This document shows, in pieces, positions 45,721-57,177 of a DNA stretch of 64,000 nt (positions within the stretch are counted from its first letter, which is position 1; each line of letters starts with the position of its first letter). The notes below the pieces were generated by a model. The model searched no databases and was not told where the DNA came from. It saw only the letters and a list, made by a program, of their open reading frames with translations. This DNA is from Viscum album (Eukaryota > Streptophyta > Magnoliopsida > Santalales > Viscaceae): contig OY728120.1 in the NCBI GenBank assembly GCA_963277665.1, forward strand, positions 423,838,138 through 423,902,137, in the 5' to 3' direction. Both the position numbers and the translations under genes were made by a program.

Positions 45721-47139
45721 AAACCATCCATTAATTAATTAATAAATTAATTAATACAATCCATTAGTTAATTCAACAACTAATTAACAACATAAATCAC
45801 CCGTCAAAAGTCAACCCTTAATAAACCATTCAACATCTCAATAGTAAATAATTAATTAACAATTAATTGTTTTTTGAAAGCCCAATAAATATTTAACTCA
45901 ACATTTAATTATCCAAATTCGTTAACAAGTCTGAACCCGTCCACTCAAACAGTGATTCATCTAGGACATTAACAATTTACATGCATGTCATAATCATCAC
46001 AAAACATGCTGAACTAGCCCATATATTTAGCAACCATATCACGCATCATATCATATTATAGAACAACTGTATCCAAGACAACTTAATGCATGTAAATCTA
46101 ACAAGTATCCAAAAGTACCCTTGGCCAATAATCATAACAAACAATCAATTCAAAATCTTAATTTAATGCATGCAAATTAATTAATTCAAAAAGTAATTAA
46201 TTAAATCTTAAATCTTAAACCAATCATAAATTAATTAACCATTTAACATTTAACATGTAATAATTAATCCATCCATTAATTATTACCATTTTCCAATTTA
46301 TACTTTTGAACATGTCAAATATTCAATATTCCCAATCATAATTAAAAGCCACACATTTTATTCCAACTCATGACTTGATAATTAATTCTACAATTAATTA
46401 CTCTATTATACATTCTACCCATTCAAATCATTTAACTGTTTAATCATATTACTTTATCCAAATTAGCAAATCATGCTTAAATACAACACAAGTTCAATCC
46501 CTCATTTATCTCACATGGGCGGCATCAATTAATAACTTAAAAAGTGTCATGCATCGACATATCATAATCAAGGAAACATATATTCTCAATTTATTTAAAG
46601 AAGATATAATTTGTAAAATAAATTGCTAAGGATTTGAGACCCTACCTCAGGGTGGCACCATTTTAAATTCGAAGCTCTTTAATGTACCTGGTAGCAACGA
46701 GTCCAAAACTGGTCCGTAATCGTACGTGCGCACTCCTTTATATATATATATATATGTGCGTGTTTTCTACATTAATCAATGAAAATTACATATATTAAAC
46801 CGGTAACCATAACCAATGTTTTAATGAACAACACACCTCTATCTTGGTACTAGGAACTCCTAAAAAAATTTAACATGCCTTAATATAACAGTTGGAAAAC
46901 CAAACCATGGGTTTAGAAACTAACCCGAACCAACGATGACAAGAAAATTCGAGACCATCTGCCTCGCCCTTGGCAGTGGATGTCGGATTATAGACCAATG
47001 GGTCCCGAGTCAACATTCGCATATCCAAAAAAAATAGAGGAACACAATGAACAGATTAAACCTGAGCCGTTGGGTTTTAGCTAAGAAAACAAGGTGGGAA
47101 AGAGGAGTCAAATGATAGATGTGAATCACCACTTATACA

Positions 47140-47470
47140 CAGAAGGACTCACATTGACAAGGCAGACATGATTCATGAAGAGTCCGAGGGAAATCATCAC
47201 GCGCAAAGTGGAGTCCGGGAGAGGGGTGGTGCCCTTCTAGGTATTTCCTGGAGGGGGGTTTGCGCCACGGAGGTCGCGCGCTACAGGAGCTTCGCCTGGG
47301 TGTCACACCACTATAGGGAGGGTTGCTCAGGGGTTTGAACGCCTCTTGGTCGCACCGCAAAAAGGAGCTCACACTGAGGAGGGAGCTCTATGGAGGGAGG
47401 AAGGGGCCACATACTGGGGTGCGCTGCTGCGTGCATGTTGCACCTTGTGCGTAGGGAGGAAGAAGATTTG
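47140..47470 (-). promoter_or_regulatory. GC-rich CpG-containing segment of LTR F, probable leader of LTR transcript
   Basis: About 330 GC-rich bases in a very AT-rich LTR, conserved at 53310-53640 in LTR G. In element orientation (minus) it is preceded by an A-rich stretch and ends at a splice-donor-like GTGAGTCC (near 47150). Position, composition and conservation suggest transcribed 5' leader downstream of the LTR promoter. Open frames in it (79 and 64 codons) are not frame-conserved with LTR G, so coding is unlikely. The function is inference. Confidence 0.5.
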
Positions 47471-47529
47471 AATTCTATTCCTTTTATTTTGTTCTTCAAA
47501 CCCATAAACTAATTGTCATTAATAATAGT

Positions 47530-48660
47530 TATTATTAAACTCTTAAAACCGAATAATAATACTACAATTAATGCGATAATAATAATAATAAAAGATAATA
47601 ATAGTAATCATTTTATTATTATTATTATACACATTAAACACTTATCTAAAAAGTAAAAAAAACTCCCCAATTCATTACTATTATTATTTATAATAATAAT
47701 ATACATAATGAACAATAATTATGACACTCGTAAGACCATAATAATAAAAAATATAATTATTATTACTCAAACCTTTTATATAACCCAACAACTCTATTGA
47801 AAAACCACACACCATTAAATTCAAAACTGCTTATTTAATTAAGAGTTTCATCAAGATACCCAACAACCTCATTAAATTCACCTAAAAATTACACCCCATT
47901 AAATAAAAACATAACTTTGACAAACCCCGTAATTAAATTTTATTAAAAGAAACAATAAAACACCCATTTTATTTATATCCAACCTCCCCATTTAAATACA
48001 CATTAATTATCAAATTTCTTTTTAACCTTCATTTATTATTCTCATAATAAATGTTTTGTAATTAATTATAAAACTCCATATTGATCATTAAATTCTTTAA
48101 ACATTTATTTAACTAAGTATCTAAAAAAAATAATAAAATTATTATTATTATTATTCAAACTTTTATTTATTTAAAAACCCAAACCCCCAATTTATTAAAA
48201 TATCATTAATACGATGAAAAATCCAACCCATAACCCCTTATTTAATTAAAAGTTTCATTGAGAAGTTCAAAATCCGTATTTAATTCTCATAAATGATACA
48301 CTCCTTTAACATGCAATTAAAATCTCAATGTATCAAAATAATTTTTGACTCCCCAATAATAACAATGACATTATTATTATTAGCACATTCCTCCATTTAT
48401 TAAAAAATGGTCCTTTAATAATTCTAAAACTCTTCATTTAAATAAAATGGTTCTTTGATAAACCCAAAAGCCACGTCAATACCTTCAACTTCCATTTAAT
48501 TAATTCTTTAACATTCAATAAATTTAACAACCACAATAATAGTAATAATAACTTCATATTATTATTATTATTATTATTAAAACTTTATTTTAATTAATCC
48601 CAAACTCTCATATAATCATATTTAAATAATAATAATAATAATTTATTAAATAAGACAAAT
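47530..48660. repeat. AAT/ATT microsatellite tracts of LTR F
   Basis: Repeated short runs of (AAT)n or (ATT)n at about 47578-47628, 47680-47700, 48134-48152, 48555-48580 and 48633-48645. Same places in LTR G (about 53755-53805, 54320-54338, 54740-54757, 54808-54820), with unit-number differences. Confidence 0.8.
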
Positions 48661-48922
48661 TGCACAGGTTGGACCGCAACCATGCGCTGCCCATGCATAT
48701 AAATTAAAGTGGCTTTTTCTGGATCTAGTGCACCCGAGAGTCACCAGGACACCCGCTAACATTTATCAGGTAATTACGCAATTCAAAAAATGACACCATA
48801 AGGTGTTCCAACACTCAGAATAAAACTCCAGAGCTTGGTTTCAAAAAAATGAACTATTGATAAATCGATTTTTTTTGAAATAATTCGTATTTTAACCCGG
48901 TTCAAAAGCACGTGACTTTACA

Positions 48923-48938
48923 ATACACCCAACTTAAG
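48923..48938 (-). other. E6 polypurine-tract position
   Basis: Minus strand CTTAAGTTGGGTGTAT directly before TGTAAAGTC, the start of the 3' LTR. The CTTAAGTTGGG core resembles purine-tract contexts of plant gypsy elements; two T residues interrupt it. Confidence 0.6.
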
Positions 48939-50474
48939 AACTTGTTGTCCCCAAGAAGCCATCTGGAACTAATACTAAATCAACCAACCTATTGTGGTCA
49001 TTTAAGAAGATCAGTCAAAATATTACCAGACAACTCCGTTCTAAAAGCTCGACATCACCTGCTGACATGTTAATCAAAAATAATGCAACAATACACACCT
49101 TATGATTTTCATTAAGGTCTCAAGAAAACATTATCCACTCACCAACACGTATTTTTAGAATACATTAATGAATGTGTGTGACATTCCTCGAACCACGTTC
49201 ACTACGTCAAACATTGATCATAAAAATCTATAACATTAACCTATCGGTGGGCCAAAACAACTGAGTCCCAAGAAGTCTTCCTGAGTAGTGGGACGAACTT
49301 ACTTTAATAGCCTATAACATCCTATGGGTACTACCTACCACGGGTTAGCCCCTTACGAAACATAAACATTGGCCCTCTATCTTGGTCATGAAAAACTAAA
49401 ATCACAAGGTTCAAAAACCCCTTTTTATTTTAGTAATTTTAATTAATTCATTTCAAACTTTTAAAATTTGAATGAATTTAATAATACAAACAAGTACATA
49501 TTCACAACAAGTCACTTGGTTTTCAAAACAACAACCTACAGAAAAAAATATAGGCATGTTATCACAAACATCCTCCTTAATCATCATTCAATGTTATTCA
49601 AATATAAATAGGCAATTTAGCATCTAAATTCCTTTTACAGAAAAGGAGACTTCCAAATTTCTCATTTATTCAATCTGTGTTCTTCTAAATGAAACACAAC
49701 AATAGTTCATTAAAATAAAAAATCACCAGTTTTACATTTGTAACCATTTTTAAACATATTATGGTTGTATAAGGTTCAAACACATGGGTGTCCATCTACC
49801 AATCGATAAGGCTCCCATACACCTTATAGCTGTAATTTTGTTCCCATTTATCACAATCAAACATTTATTTAACATTTTATCTTTAGCACCCCTTTCACAT
49901 ATCCAAAACATCTCTAACATGTTAGCATAATTAGTAACACAACAACATTCTATAACATAGAAGCATGAAATAACAACAAAACATGCCAATAACTGAAACA
50001 GTATGGAATATAATCACTCAAGCATGCTAAATCTATTACCGGAACAAGCTATCTAGAGAGGCATGCTAGATCCGATCTAAACATGGAATTGCACCCAAGG
50101 AACACAATCCAATTTAGCAGGAATCCTACTAATGCAACTACATGGCATGTTATATGCATGACATGTGAATATTTATGTGACTAATATGATGCATTTACGA
50201 AAATTTCTAGCCATATCAGGCCAAGACAATTATTTTTCAAAATTATCAAAATCAATAAAAAATAGAAAATACACCAGTCACTCAAGGTGAAATCATATCA
50301 AATGTTACCTTTAATAGTACAAACATCAATTCCCATCCCTGGCCACTCGGTCATTTCCCGTACATGAGGTGATCAGTCCCAAGCACGACTATTAACCCAA
50401 GAACCGACACATTCCTAGTATCCTGTCTACCAACCCCAAAATAGAAAGACAAAGGAAAAAAAAGGAAACCTAAA

Positions 50475-50486
50475 CCTTTGATACCA
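50475..50486 (-). other. E6 primer binding site (initiator-Met tRNA type)
   Basis: Minus strand TGGTATCAAAGG, three bases after the LTR end ACATTACA; one or two differences from TGGTATCAGAGC. Confidence 0.9.
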
Positions 50487-51565
50487 CTTTGTAATGTCCC
50501 GACCCAGCTCACCACAAAACTGGCGGCCGGACCGGTCACCACATGACCTCAAGCACGCCTCCCCATACGCTACAGGCTTACTACTAGTAGCGAGGGTCTA
50601 AGGATAGTCAGTGGGGAGACTATACCCTAATTTTAGTGTTCAAAAATAGACAAAGGAAATAAATAGAGGAAACGGTATAATAAATTAATAAGCTGCGAAA
50701 ATTAGATTTTATAAATCTTGTATAAAACAAATGGCCAACTCCAAACTACACAGTGGATGCATGCATGACATGATAATGAAACAAAAGTTTAAAACAATGA
50801 ACAAAACAACATTATTTACATTTCAGTGCATAAATAAATAAATAATGACTCAAATACCCAAGGGCGATCTCCTCGAGCATCCTGACCCTCCGCTTGGTCC
50901 TGTGCTCTTAACTCCCAAGTAAATGAAAACAACATAGTCCTACAACCAAAAAGAATCTACTCAGGTACCCAGTGCATTGGTGGCTGAAGTAGTGTGTGGG
51001 ATATAATTCTCAGTAGGCTGGGACCACCGGTGTCTACCCCAAACCATATATTTAATAAATAACTTATTACATGTGAAAGAAGGCATAAATTAAGTAAATG
51101 GTACAATGTAACTCTATACCCAATTACCCACTTCAGCCCTCATCTGGTGTCTGGACCTGCAATATATATTTTTCATACATACTCAATATTCATTACATAA
51201 TCATTCATTGGTTAGTAATTATTACAATCTTAATAAATTATGAAGGTCTTGAGATTCGGCCTACACCCAACATCTCCTATATAAATCGCTCACCATAGAT
51301 GACTCTAAAGGCCATCAAAGTAATCAAAGTAACGACTAATTCCAAGATTGTTCTTTTCCTTGGATAACGCATCATAAGTTTTTCAATTCAACCTTTCATA
51401 TACTAAGTCAGAGCCCGCCCACTAAAAGTAGTTCACCTAATTCATAAATAAGTTTGAAACCTTCCTCATAAACAATTCACAAATCATCATGTCTCAATAT
51501 CCTTCATTAACCATTAACTCATTTCATGCACGAACAATTGGACCCACCGTACAATGTTAATTAAT

Positions 51566-51905
51566 GGGTGTAGAACATCATCTCTAGCACCCTCATGAGT
51601 ATTTGGAGTGTCAGTCCTTGTCTCCCAACCCTTGGGTATTTGGAGCATCTGTACCTGACCCATAAAATAATATTTGCTTGCAAGATGGGTGTAGAACGCC
51701 ATGTCTAGAAACCCATGAGTATTTGGAGCTTCAGTACTTGTCTCACAACCCATTTATCAATCATACGTATATATTTATCATTGGTGTTGAACACCATGTC
51801 TATCACCCCATGATTATTTGGAGATTTAGTCCTTGTCTCACAACCCATTTTTCAATCATACATATATATTTATCATTGGTGTATAACACCATGTCTAACA
51901 CCCCA
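51566..51905 (-). repeat. 95-bp tandem repeat inside LTR G
   Basis: The landmark ATGTCTA is at 51701, 51796 and 51891, again exactly 95 bases apart, with an offset divergent copy upstream as in LTR F. Copy number is the same in both LTRs, so the array predates this insertion. Confidence 0.88.
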
Positions 51906-53309
51906 AAACCATCCATGAATTATTTCATAAATTAATTAATCCAATCCGTTAATTAATTCAATAACTAATTAACAACATAAATCGCCCGTCAAAAGTAAAC
52001 CCTTAATAAACCATTCAACATCTCAATAGTAAATAATTAATTATATATTAATTGTTCTTAGTAAGCCCAATAAATAATTAACTCAAAATTTAATTATCCA
52101 AATTTGTTAACAAGTCTGAACCCGTCCACTCAAACAGTGATTCCTCCTGGACATTAACAATTTACATGCACGTCATAATCATCACAAAACATACCGAACA
52201 AGCCCATATATTTTGCAACCATCTCATGCATCATCTTATATTATAGAACAACTCTATCCAAGACAACTTAATGCATGGAAATCTAATAAGTTTCAAAAAG
52301 TACCATTGGCCAACAGTCGTAACAAACAATCAATTCACAATCTTAATTTAATGCATGAAAATTAATTAATTCAAAAATTAATTAATTAAATATTAAATCT
52401 TAAACCAATCTTAAATTAATTAACCATTTAACATTTAACATGTAATAATTAATCCATCCATTAATTATTACCAATTTACAATTTATACATTTGAATATGT
52501 CAAATATTCAATATTCCCAATCATCATTAAAAGCCACACATTTTATTCCAACTCATGACTTGATAATTAATTCTAAAATTAATTACCCTATTATACATTC
52601 TACCCATTCAAATCGTTTAACTGTTTAATCATATCACTTTATCCAAATTATAAAAACATGCTTAAATACAACACAAGTTCAAGACCTCATTTATCTCACG
52701 TGGGCGACAACATTTAATAAATTTAAAAGTGTCATGCATAGACATATCATAATCAAGGAAACTTATATTCTCAATTTATTTAAAGAGGCTATAATTCTTA
52801 AAATAAAGTGTTAAGGATTTGAGACCCTACCTCAGGGTGGCACCATTTTAAATCCAAAGCGCTTTAATGTACTTGGCAGCAACCAATCCACAACTGGTCC
52901 GTAATCGCATGTGCACACACCATTATATATATATATATATGCGCATTTTCTACATTAATCAATGAAAATTACATATATTAAACCGGTAACCAGAATCAAT
53001 GTTTTAATGAACAACACACCTCTATCTTGGTACCAGAAACTCATAAAAGAATTTAAGAGGCCTTAATATAACCATTGCAAAACCAAACCATGGGTTTAGA
53101 AACTAACCCAAACCAACGACGACAAGATAATTCGAGACCATCCGCCTCTCCCTTGGTGGCAGTTGTCGTATTATAAACCAATGGGTCCCACGTCAACATT
53201 CACATATCCAAAAAAATAGTGGAAAGCAGTGATCAGATTAAACCTGGGCCTTTGTGTTTTAGCTGAGAAAACAAGGTGAGATAGAGGAGTCAAATGATCG
53301 ATGTGAATC

Positions 53310-53640
53310 ACCAGTTATACGCAGACGGACTCACCTTGACGAGGCGGACAAGATTCATGAAGCGTCCGAGGGGAATCGTCGCGCGCAAAGTGGAGTCTAG
53401 GAGATGGGTGGTGTGCCTTTAGGTATTGCCGGAGGGGGGTTGCGCCATAGAGGTCGTGCGCTGAAGGAGCTCCGCCCGGGTGTCGTGCTGCTGTAGGGAG
53501 GGTCAATCGGGGGTTCGCGTGCCTCTTGGTCGCACCACAGAAATGAGCTCACACCGAGGAGGGAGCTCTAAGGAGGGAGGAAGGGGCCGCATCATGGGGT
53601 GCACTGCTGGGTACGTGTTGCGCCTTGTGCGTAGGGAGGA
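53310..53640 (-). promoter_or_regulatory. GC-rich CpG-containing segment of LTR G, probable leader
   Basis: Counterpart of 47140-47470. It keeps several CpG sites (e.g. TCGTCGCGCGC, CGCCCGGG) despite general CpG loss elsewhere in the element. The minus strand carries AAGGTGAGTCC near 53330, a good splice-donor consensus. A 63-codon frame (53315-53506 minus) is not preserved upstream in LTR F because single-base indels change the frame. Confidence 0.5.
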
Positions 53641-55102
53641 AGAAGAGGGGAATTTGATTCCCTTTATTTTATTTTTCAAACCCCTAAATTAATTTCCATT
53701 AATAATTGTTATTATTAAACTCTTAAAACCCAATAATAATACGACCATTAATGTTCTAATAATAATAATAAAATATAATAATAATACTCATTTTATTATT
53801 ATTATTATACACATTAAAAACTTATCTAAAAAGTAAATAACTCCCCAATTCATTACTATTATTATTTATAATAATAATATCCATAATGATCAATAATTCT
53901 GACACTCGTAAAACCATAATAATAAAAAATATAATTATTATTACTCAAACCATTCATATAACCCAACAACACTATTAAATAACCACACTCCTTTGTTAAA
54001 TTTGAAACTGCTTATTTAATTAAGAGTTTCATCAAGATACCCAACAGCCTCATTAAATTCACCTTAAAATTACACCCCATTAAATAAAAATAGAACTTTG
54101 AAAAACCCCATAATTAAATTGTATTAAATGAAACAATAAAATGCCCATTTTAATTATGTCCAACCTCCCCATTTAAATCCACATTAATTATCAAATTTGT
54201 TTTTAAAATTCATGTATTATTCTCGTAATAAATGATTCATAATTAATTATAAAACTCCATATAGATCATTAAAATATTTTAACATTTATTTAACTAAGTA
54301 ACCAAAAAAATAATAATAACATTATTATTATTATTATTCAAACTTTCATTTATTTAAAAACCCAAACCCCCAATTTATTACAATTTTTTTAATATGATGA
54401 AAACTCTAACCCATAACCCCTTATTTAGTTAAATGTTTCATTGAGAAGTTCAAAATCCATATTTAATTCTCATAAATGATACACTCCTTTAACATGCCAT
54501 TAAAATCTCAAAGTATCAAAATAATATATGACTCCATAATAATAACAATGACATTATTATTATTAGCACATTCCTCCATTTAATAAACAAATGGTACTTT
54601 AATAATTCTGAAACTCTTCATTTAAATAAAACGGTTCTTTGATAAAACCAAAAGCCACGTCAATACCTTCTACTGCCATTTAATTAATTCTTTAACATTC
54701 AATAAATTTAATAACCAAAATAAAAGTAATAATAACTTCATATTATTATTATTATTAAAACTTTATTTTAATTAATCCAAAACTCTCATATGATCATATT
54801 TAATTAAAAAATAATAATACTTTTTTAAATAAGATAAAATACACAGGTTGGATTGCAACCATGCGCAGCCCATGAAGATCTATTAAAGTGGATTTTTCCG
54901 GATCCGGTGCACCCGAGACTGATTGGGACACCCACTAAAATTTATTGGGTAATTACGAAATTCCAGAAACGACATTATTAGGTTTTCCAACACTCATAAT
55001 AAAATTCCAGAGTTTGGTTTAAATAAAATTAACTATTGATAAATCGAATTTTTTTCTAAAACATTGGTATTTTAACTCGGTTAAAAAACACGGGACTTTA
55101 CA

Positions 55103-55107
55103 CATCA
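55103..55107. repeat. Target-site duplication of E6, right copy (CATCA)
   Basis: CATCA directly after the CTTTACA end of LTR G, identical to 44300-44304. Confidence 0.95.
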
Positions 55108-57005
55108 ATAAACAAAAAGAATATATTTTCTGTAGAACTAGTTCTCTATATCTTACTTTTACTTCTTGAATAATAAATATACATATATTTGGTTATATAT
55201 ATATGATATTTTTATAATTAATAGATTTCTCTATCATAATAACTGCCACTATTCATCAAGTTTTGTTATATATATATCTACATCAGAATTTTATAGTAGA
55301 TTTGATTATTCTATATAAATTCTTATATTCAAATATCCTCAAATCATGGACATTTAAAACAATAAAAATCTATTGTATTCATTATCCCTCATGTTTAATT
55401 ATTTATTCCCTATAAACATTAGCACTAGTTTCTATAATTCTATGTTCTTTAATTATTCCTAACCTTTCAAATGCAGGCTTGATACTCATAATACCATCAT
55501 TGAATTAGAATTACCTCATCTTCATTTACTATATATATAAAATCTAATTTGAAATAATTCCATCTATTTATTAATAAATTAAAATAATGATCACAGTTAC
55601 TTTATGCTTCATGGTTTAAATATCAAAGGTCGCCATCCTGTATAAATAATCATTTCTATAATTATAGTACAAAATTATCTATATTTTTTGGATTTGAATT
55701 ATTGGAATAATCATTGAAGTTTTCCATATTTATTGGATACTCATATTTTTATTTTCAACATATCATAAAAAAAATCATCTAAATAAAAAAAATTACTTTT
55801 ACAAAAATATCATCTATAAGAAGTGTCTTGGGTATAAAATAATTTTTATATGAAATAAAAAAGTTATACTTATAATAGAAATATTATTATGGGCTCAAAA
55901 ATTAATTTTTTTACAATAAAGATTCCTAAGATAAATAATATACACTTCATATATCCCATTTGAAATTTTATTCTGTGAATATTATCATCGAAATGATATT
56001 TTTTAGAAAAATATATTATCTTTGTGAATTGTTTTTCTTAGAACCAGAATCAACATCCATAATATTTGATTGTTGGCATAAAAAACTATCGTTTATTAGA
56101 AGAATCTAACAGTTTAGTATCTTTGAATTCAATATAAAAAATTATTCTTCATACTTCAATCAATTTAAATGCGGAGTGATCTTTTGTGGTCTCTCTAATA
56201 AATCAACATGGGGTGTGAGATTTTGAGGTCATCTATCATGTAGTTACACATATGCTAATGTTACAATACTTCTAGTATCATAAGGTAGATTATTAAATTA
56301 TTCTTAAATTTTTTATTTTGAATGTTGATATCCCAACAGGGAATCATTAATTCCTTACAAGTATATGCAAAAATAAAAAAAAACTCAACTATGATAATTA
56401 TTTAATTAACAATTAGTAAATTAGTAGGAAAATATTGATACATATAGATAGTGATTTTGTTTTATTAGTTTTTAAAAATATTTAAATATATTAAATTGGA
56501 AAAATAAGTGAATAAAATATTTTTTTGATTTAAAGAATAAAAATGATGAAAATTGATTGGATTTTTTGAACATATTTTAATAACCTGCTAGGGTTTTGTA
56601 ATTTCAGGGTTTGGGTTCAATTAGATTTTAGAAAATTGGTTTATTAAATCATGATTAGTTTCAGAGTCGAGAAGGGGAAGATCCAATGGTCTGGGTATCT
56701 CATCCTCAATGTGGAAATACCCTATTTCCCTTGTTCTTATAATTTACGGCGTTGTTTAATTGTGTTGTCTCGATAGAGTTTTTAAACCTTATTTCACCTA
56801 AATTAGACAATGGTTATGCATCATTTAGGATTTCCAGTTGAAAAATTTTAATATTCATTTTTAATTAAATTTTAAATGGTCATGAAAAAAAGGTATTATA
56901 AGATTAACACAGAAATAATGAAAAATTGAATACATCAACAAACAAGATAAAATAATTCCAACAAACCGTAACCCTTATATATACATTAAAATATAAGAAG
57001 GAAAG
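55108..57005. other. AT-rich sequence, no gene identified
   Basis: No open frame of note and no recognised protein block in any frame. A less AT-rich patch at 56580-56790 (GGGTTTTGTAATTTCAGGG, CCGTAAATTATAAG-like on the minus strand) lies downstream of the candidate promoter at 57171 when read on the minus strand. Confidence 0.55.
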
Positions 57006-57177
57006 CTTACCCCCCCCCATCTTAGTGATTAGAGAATAATAATGAGGGAGAAAATAAAATCAATCAAAATCAAAATAAAGAAAGAACCCTGAGAGGGCAT
57101 AGAAGTTTCTCTATTCCAAGATTTGGACTCCAGATCACTAATACCACCAATAAAAACATGATAGATCTCTATTTATA
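57006..57177 (-). promoter_or_regulatory. Candidate promoter and first exon with splice donor, minus strand
   Basis: Minus strand TATAAAT (57177-57171) in GCCTATAAATAGAGATC, a strong plant TATA context, followed by about 150 bases with a CT-rich leader (TTCTCTAATCAC) and then nine G residues (57018-57010) leading into GTAAGC, a good splice-donor match. No open frame or acceptor could be assigned, so this may be the R region of an unidentified LTR or the remnant of a gene start. Confidence 0.4.

Larger units (their letters stand above)
44305..48922 (-). repeat. E6 3' LTR (LTR F)
   Basis: 4618 bases; + strand TGTAACGTCCCGACC to ...GTGACTTTACA. Collinear with LTR G over the full length, including 95-bp tandem repeats, a (TA)n run (46740-46756), a GC-rich segment and AAT-rich tracts. 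No protein-like open frame. Confidence 0.95.
48923..50489 (-). other. E6 internal region, no coding capacity
   Basis: 1567 bases. The longest open frames are 76 codons (49759-49989 minus) and 63 codons (50351-50542 minus, running into the LTR); neither shows gag, protease or polymerase motifs. Only the primer site and purine tract at the ends are recognisable. Possible packaging signals would lie near the primer site end (about 50250-50470) but cannot be seen by inspection. Confidence 0.75.
44305..55102 (-). mobile_element. E6: large retrotransposon derivative (LARD), complete, minus strand
   Basis: Two LTRs of 4618 and 4613 bases enclose a 1567-base internal region with no recognisable gag or pol. 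The ends are TG...CA in both LTRs, and a perfect 5-bp duplication, CATCA, flanks the whole. Orientation comes from the primer site TGGTATCAAAGG on the minus strand beside the right LTR, so the right LTR is the 5' LTR. Size, long LTRs and lack of coding sequence match the LARD class known from grasses; proteins must come from an autonomous partner. LTR starts/ends (TGTAAAGTC...GTTACA on the minus strand) suggest a gypsy origin. In the first 130 bases from the + strand left ends I count 22 LTR differences, many C/T or G/A. Confidence 0.94.
50490..55102 (-). repeat. E6 5' LTR (LTR G)
   Basis: 4613 bases; + strand TGTAATGTCCCGACC to ...GGGACTTTACA, collinear with LTR F. A (TA)n run lies at 52924-52941. 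The promoter cannot be placed surely: on the minus strand the sequence just above the GC-rich segment is AAAATAAAATAAAGGG, without a canonical TATAAA. Confidence 0.95.

Noticed and set aside
47133..47505. Open frames of 79 and 64 codons in the GC-rich segment of LTR F (and 63 and 70 codons in LTR G) as small genes.
   Set aside because: Frames are not conserved between the two LTRs: single-base indels change the upstream reading frame, and the frames occur on both strands. GC-rich sequence gives few chance stops.
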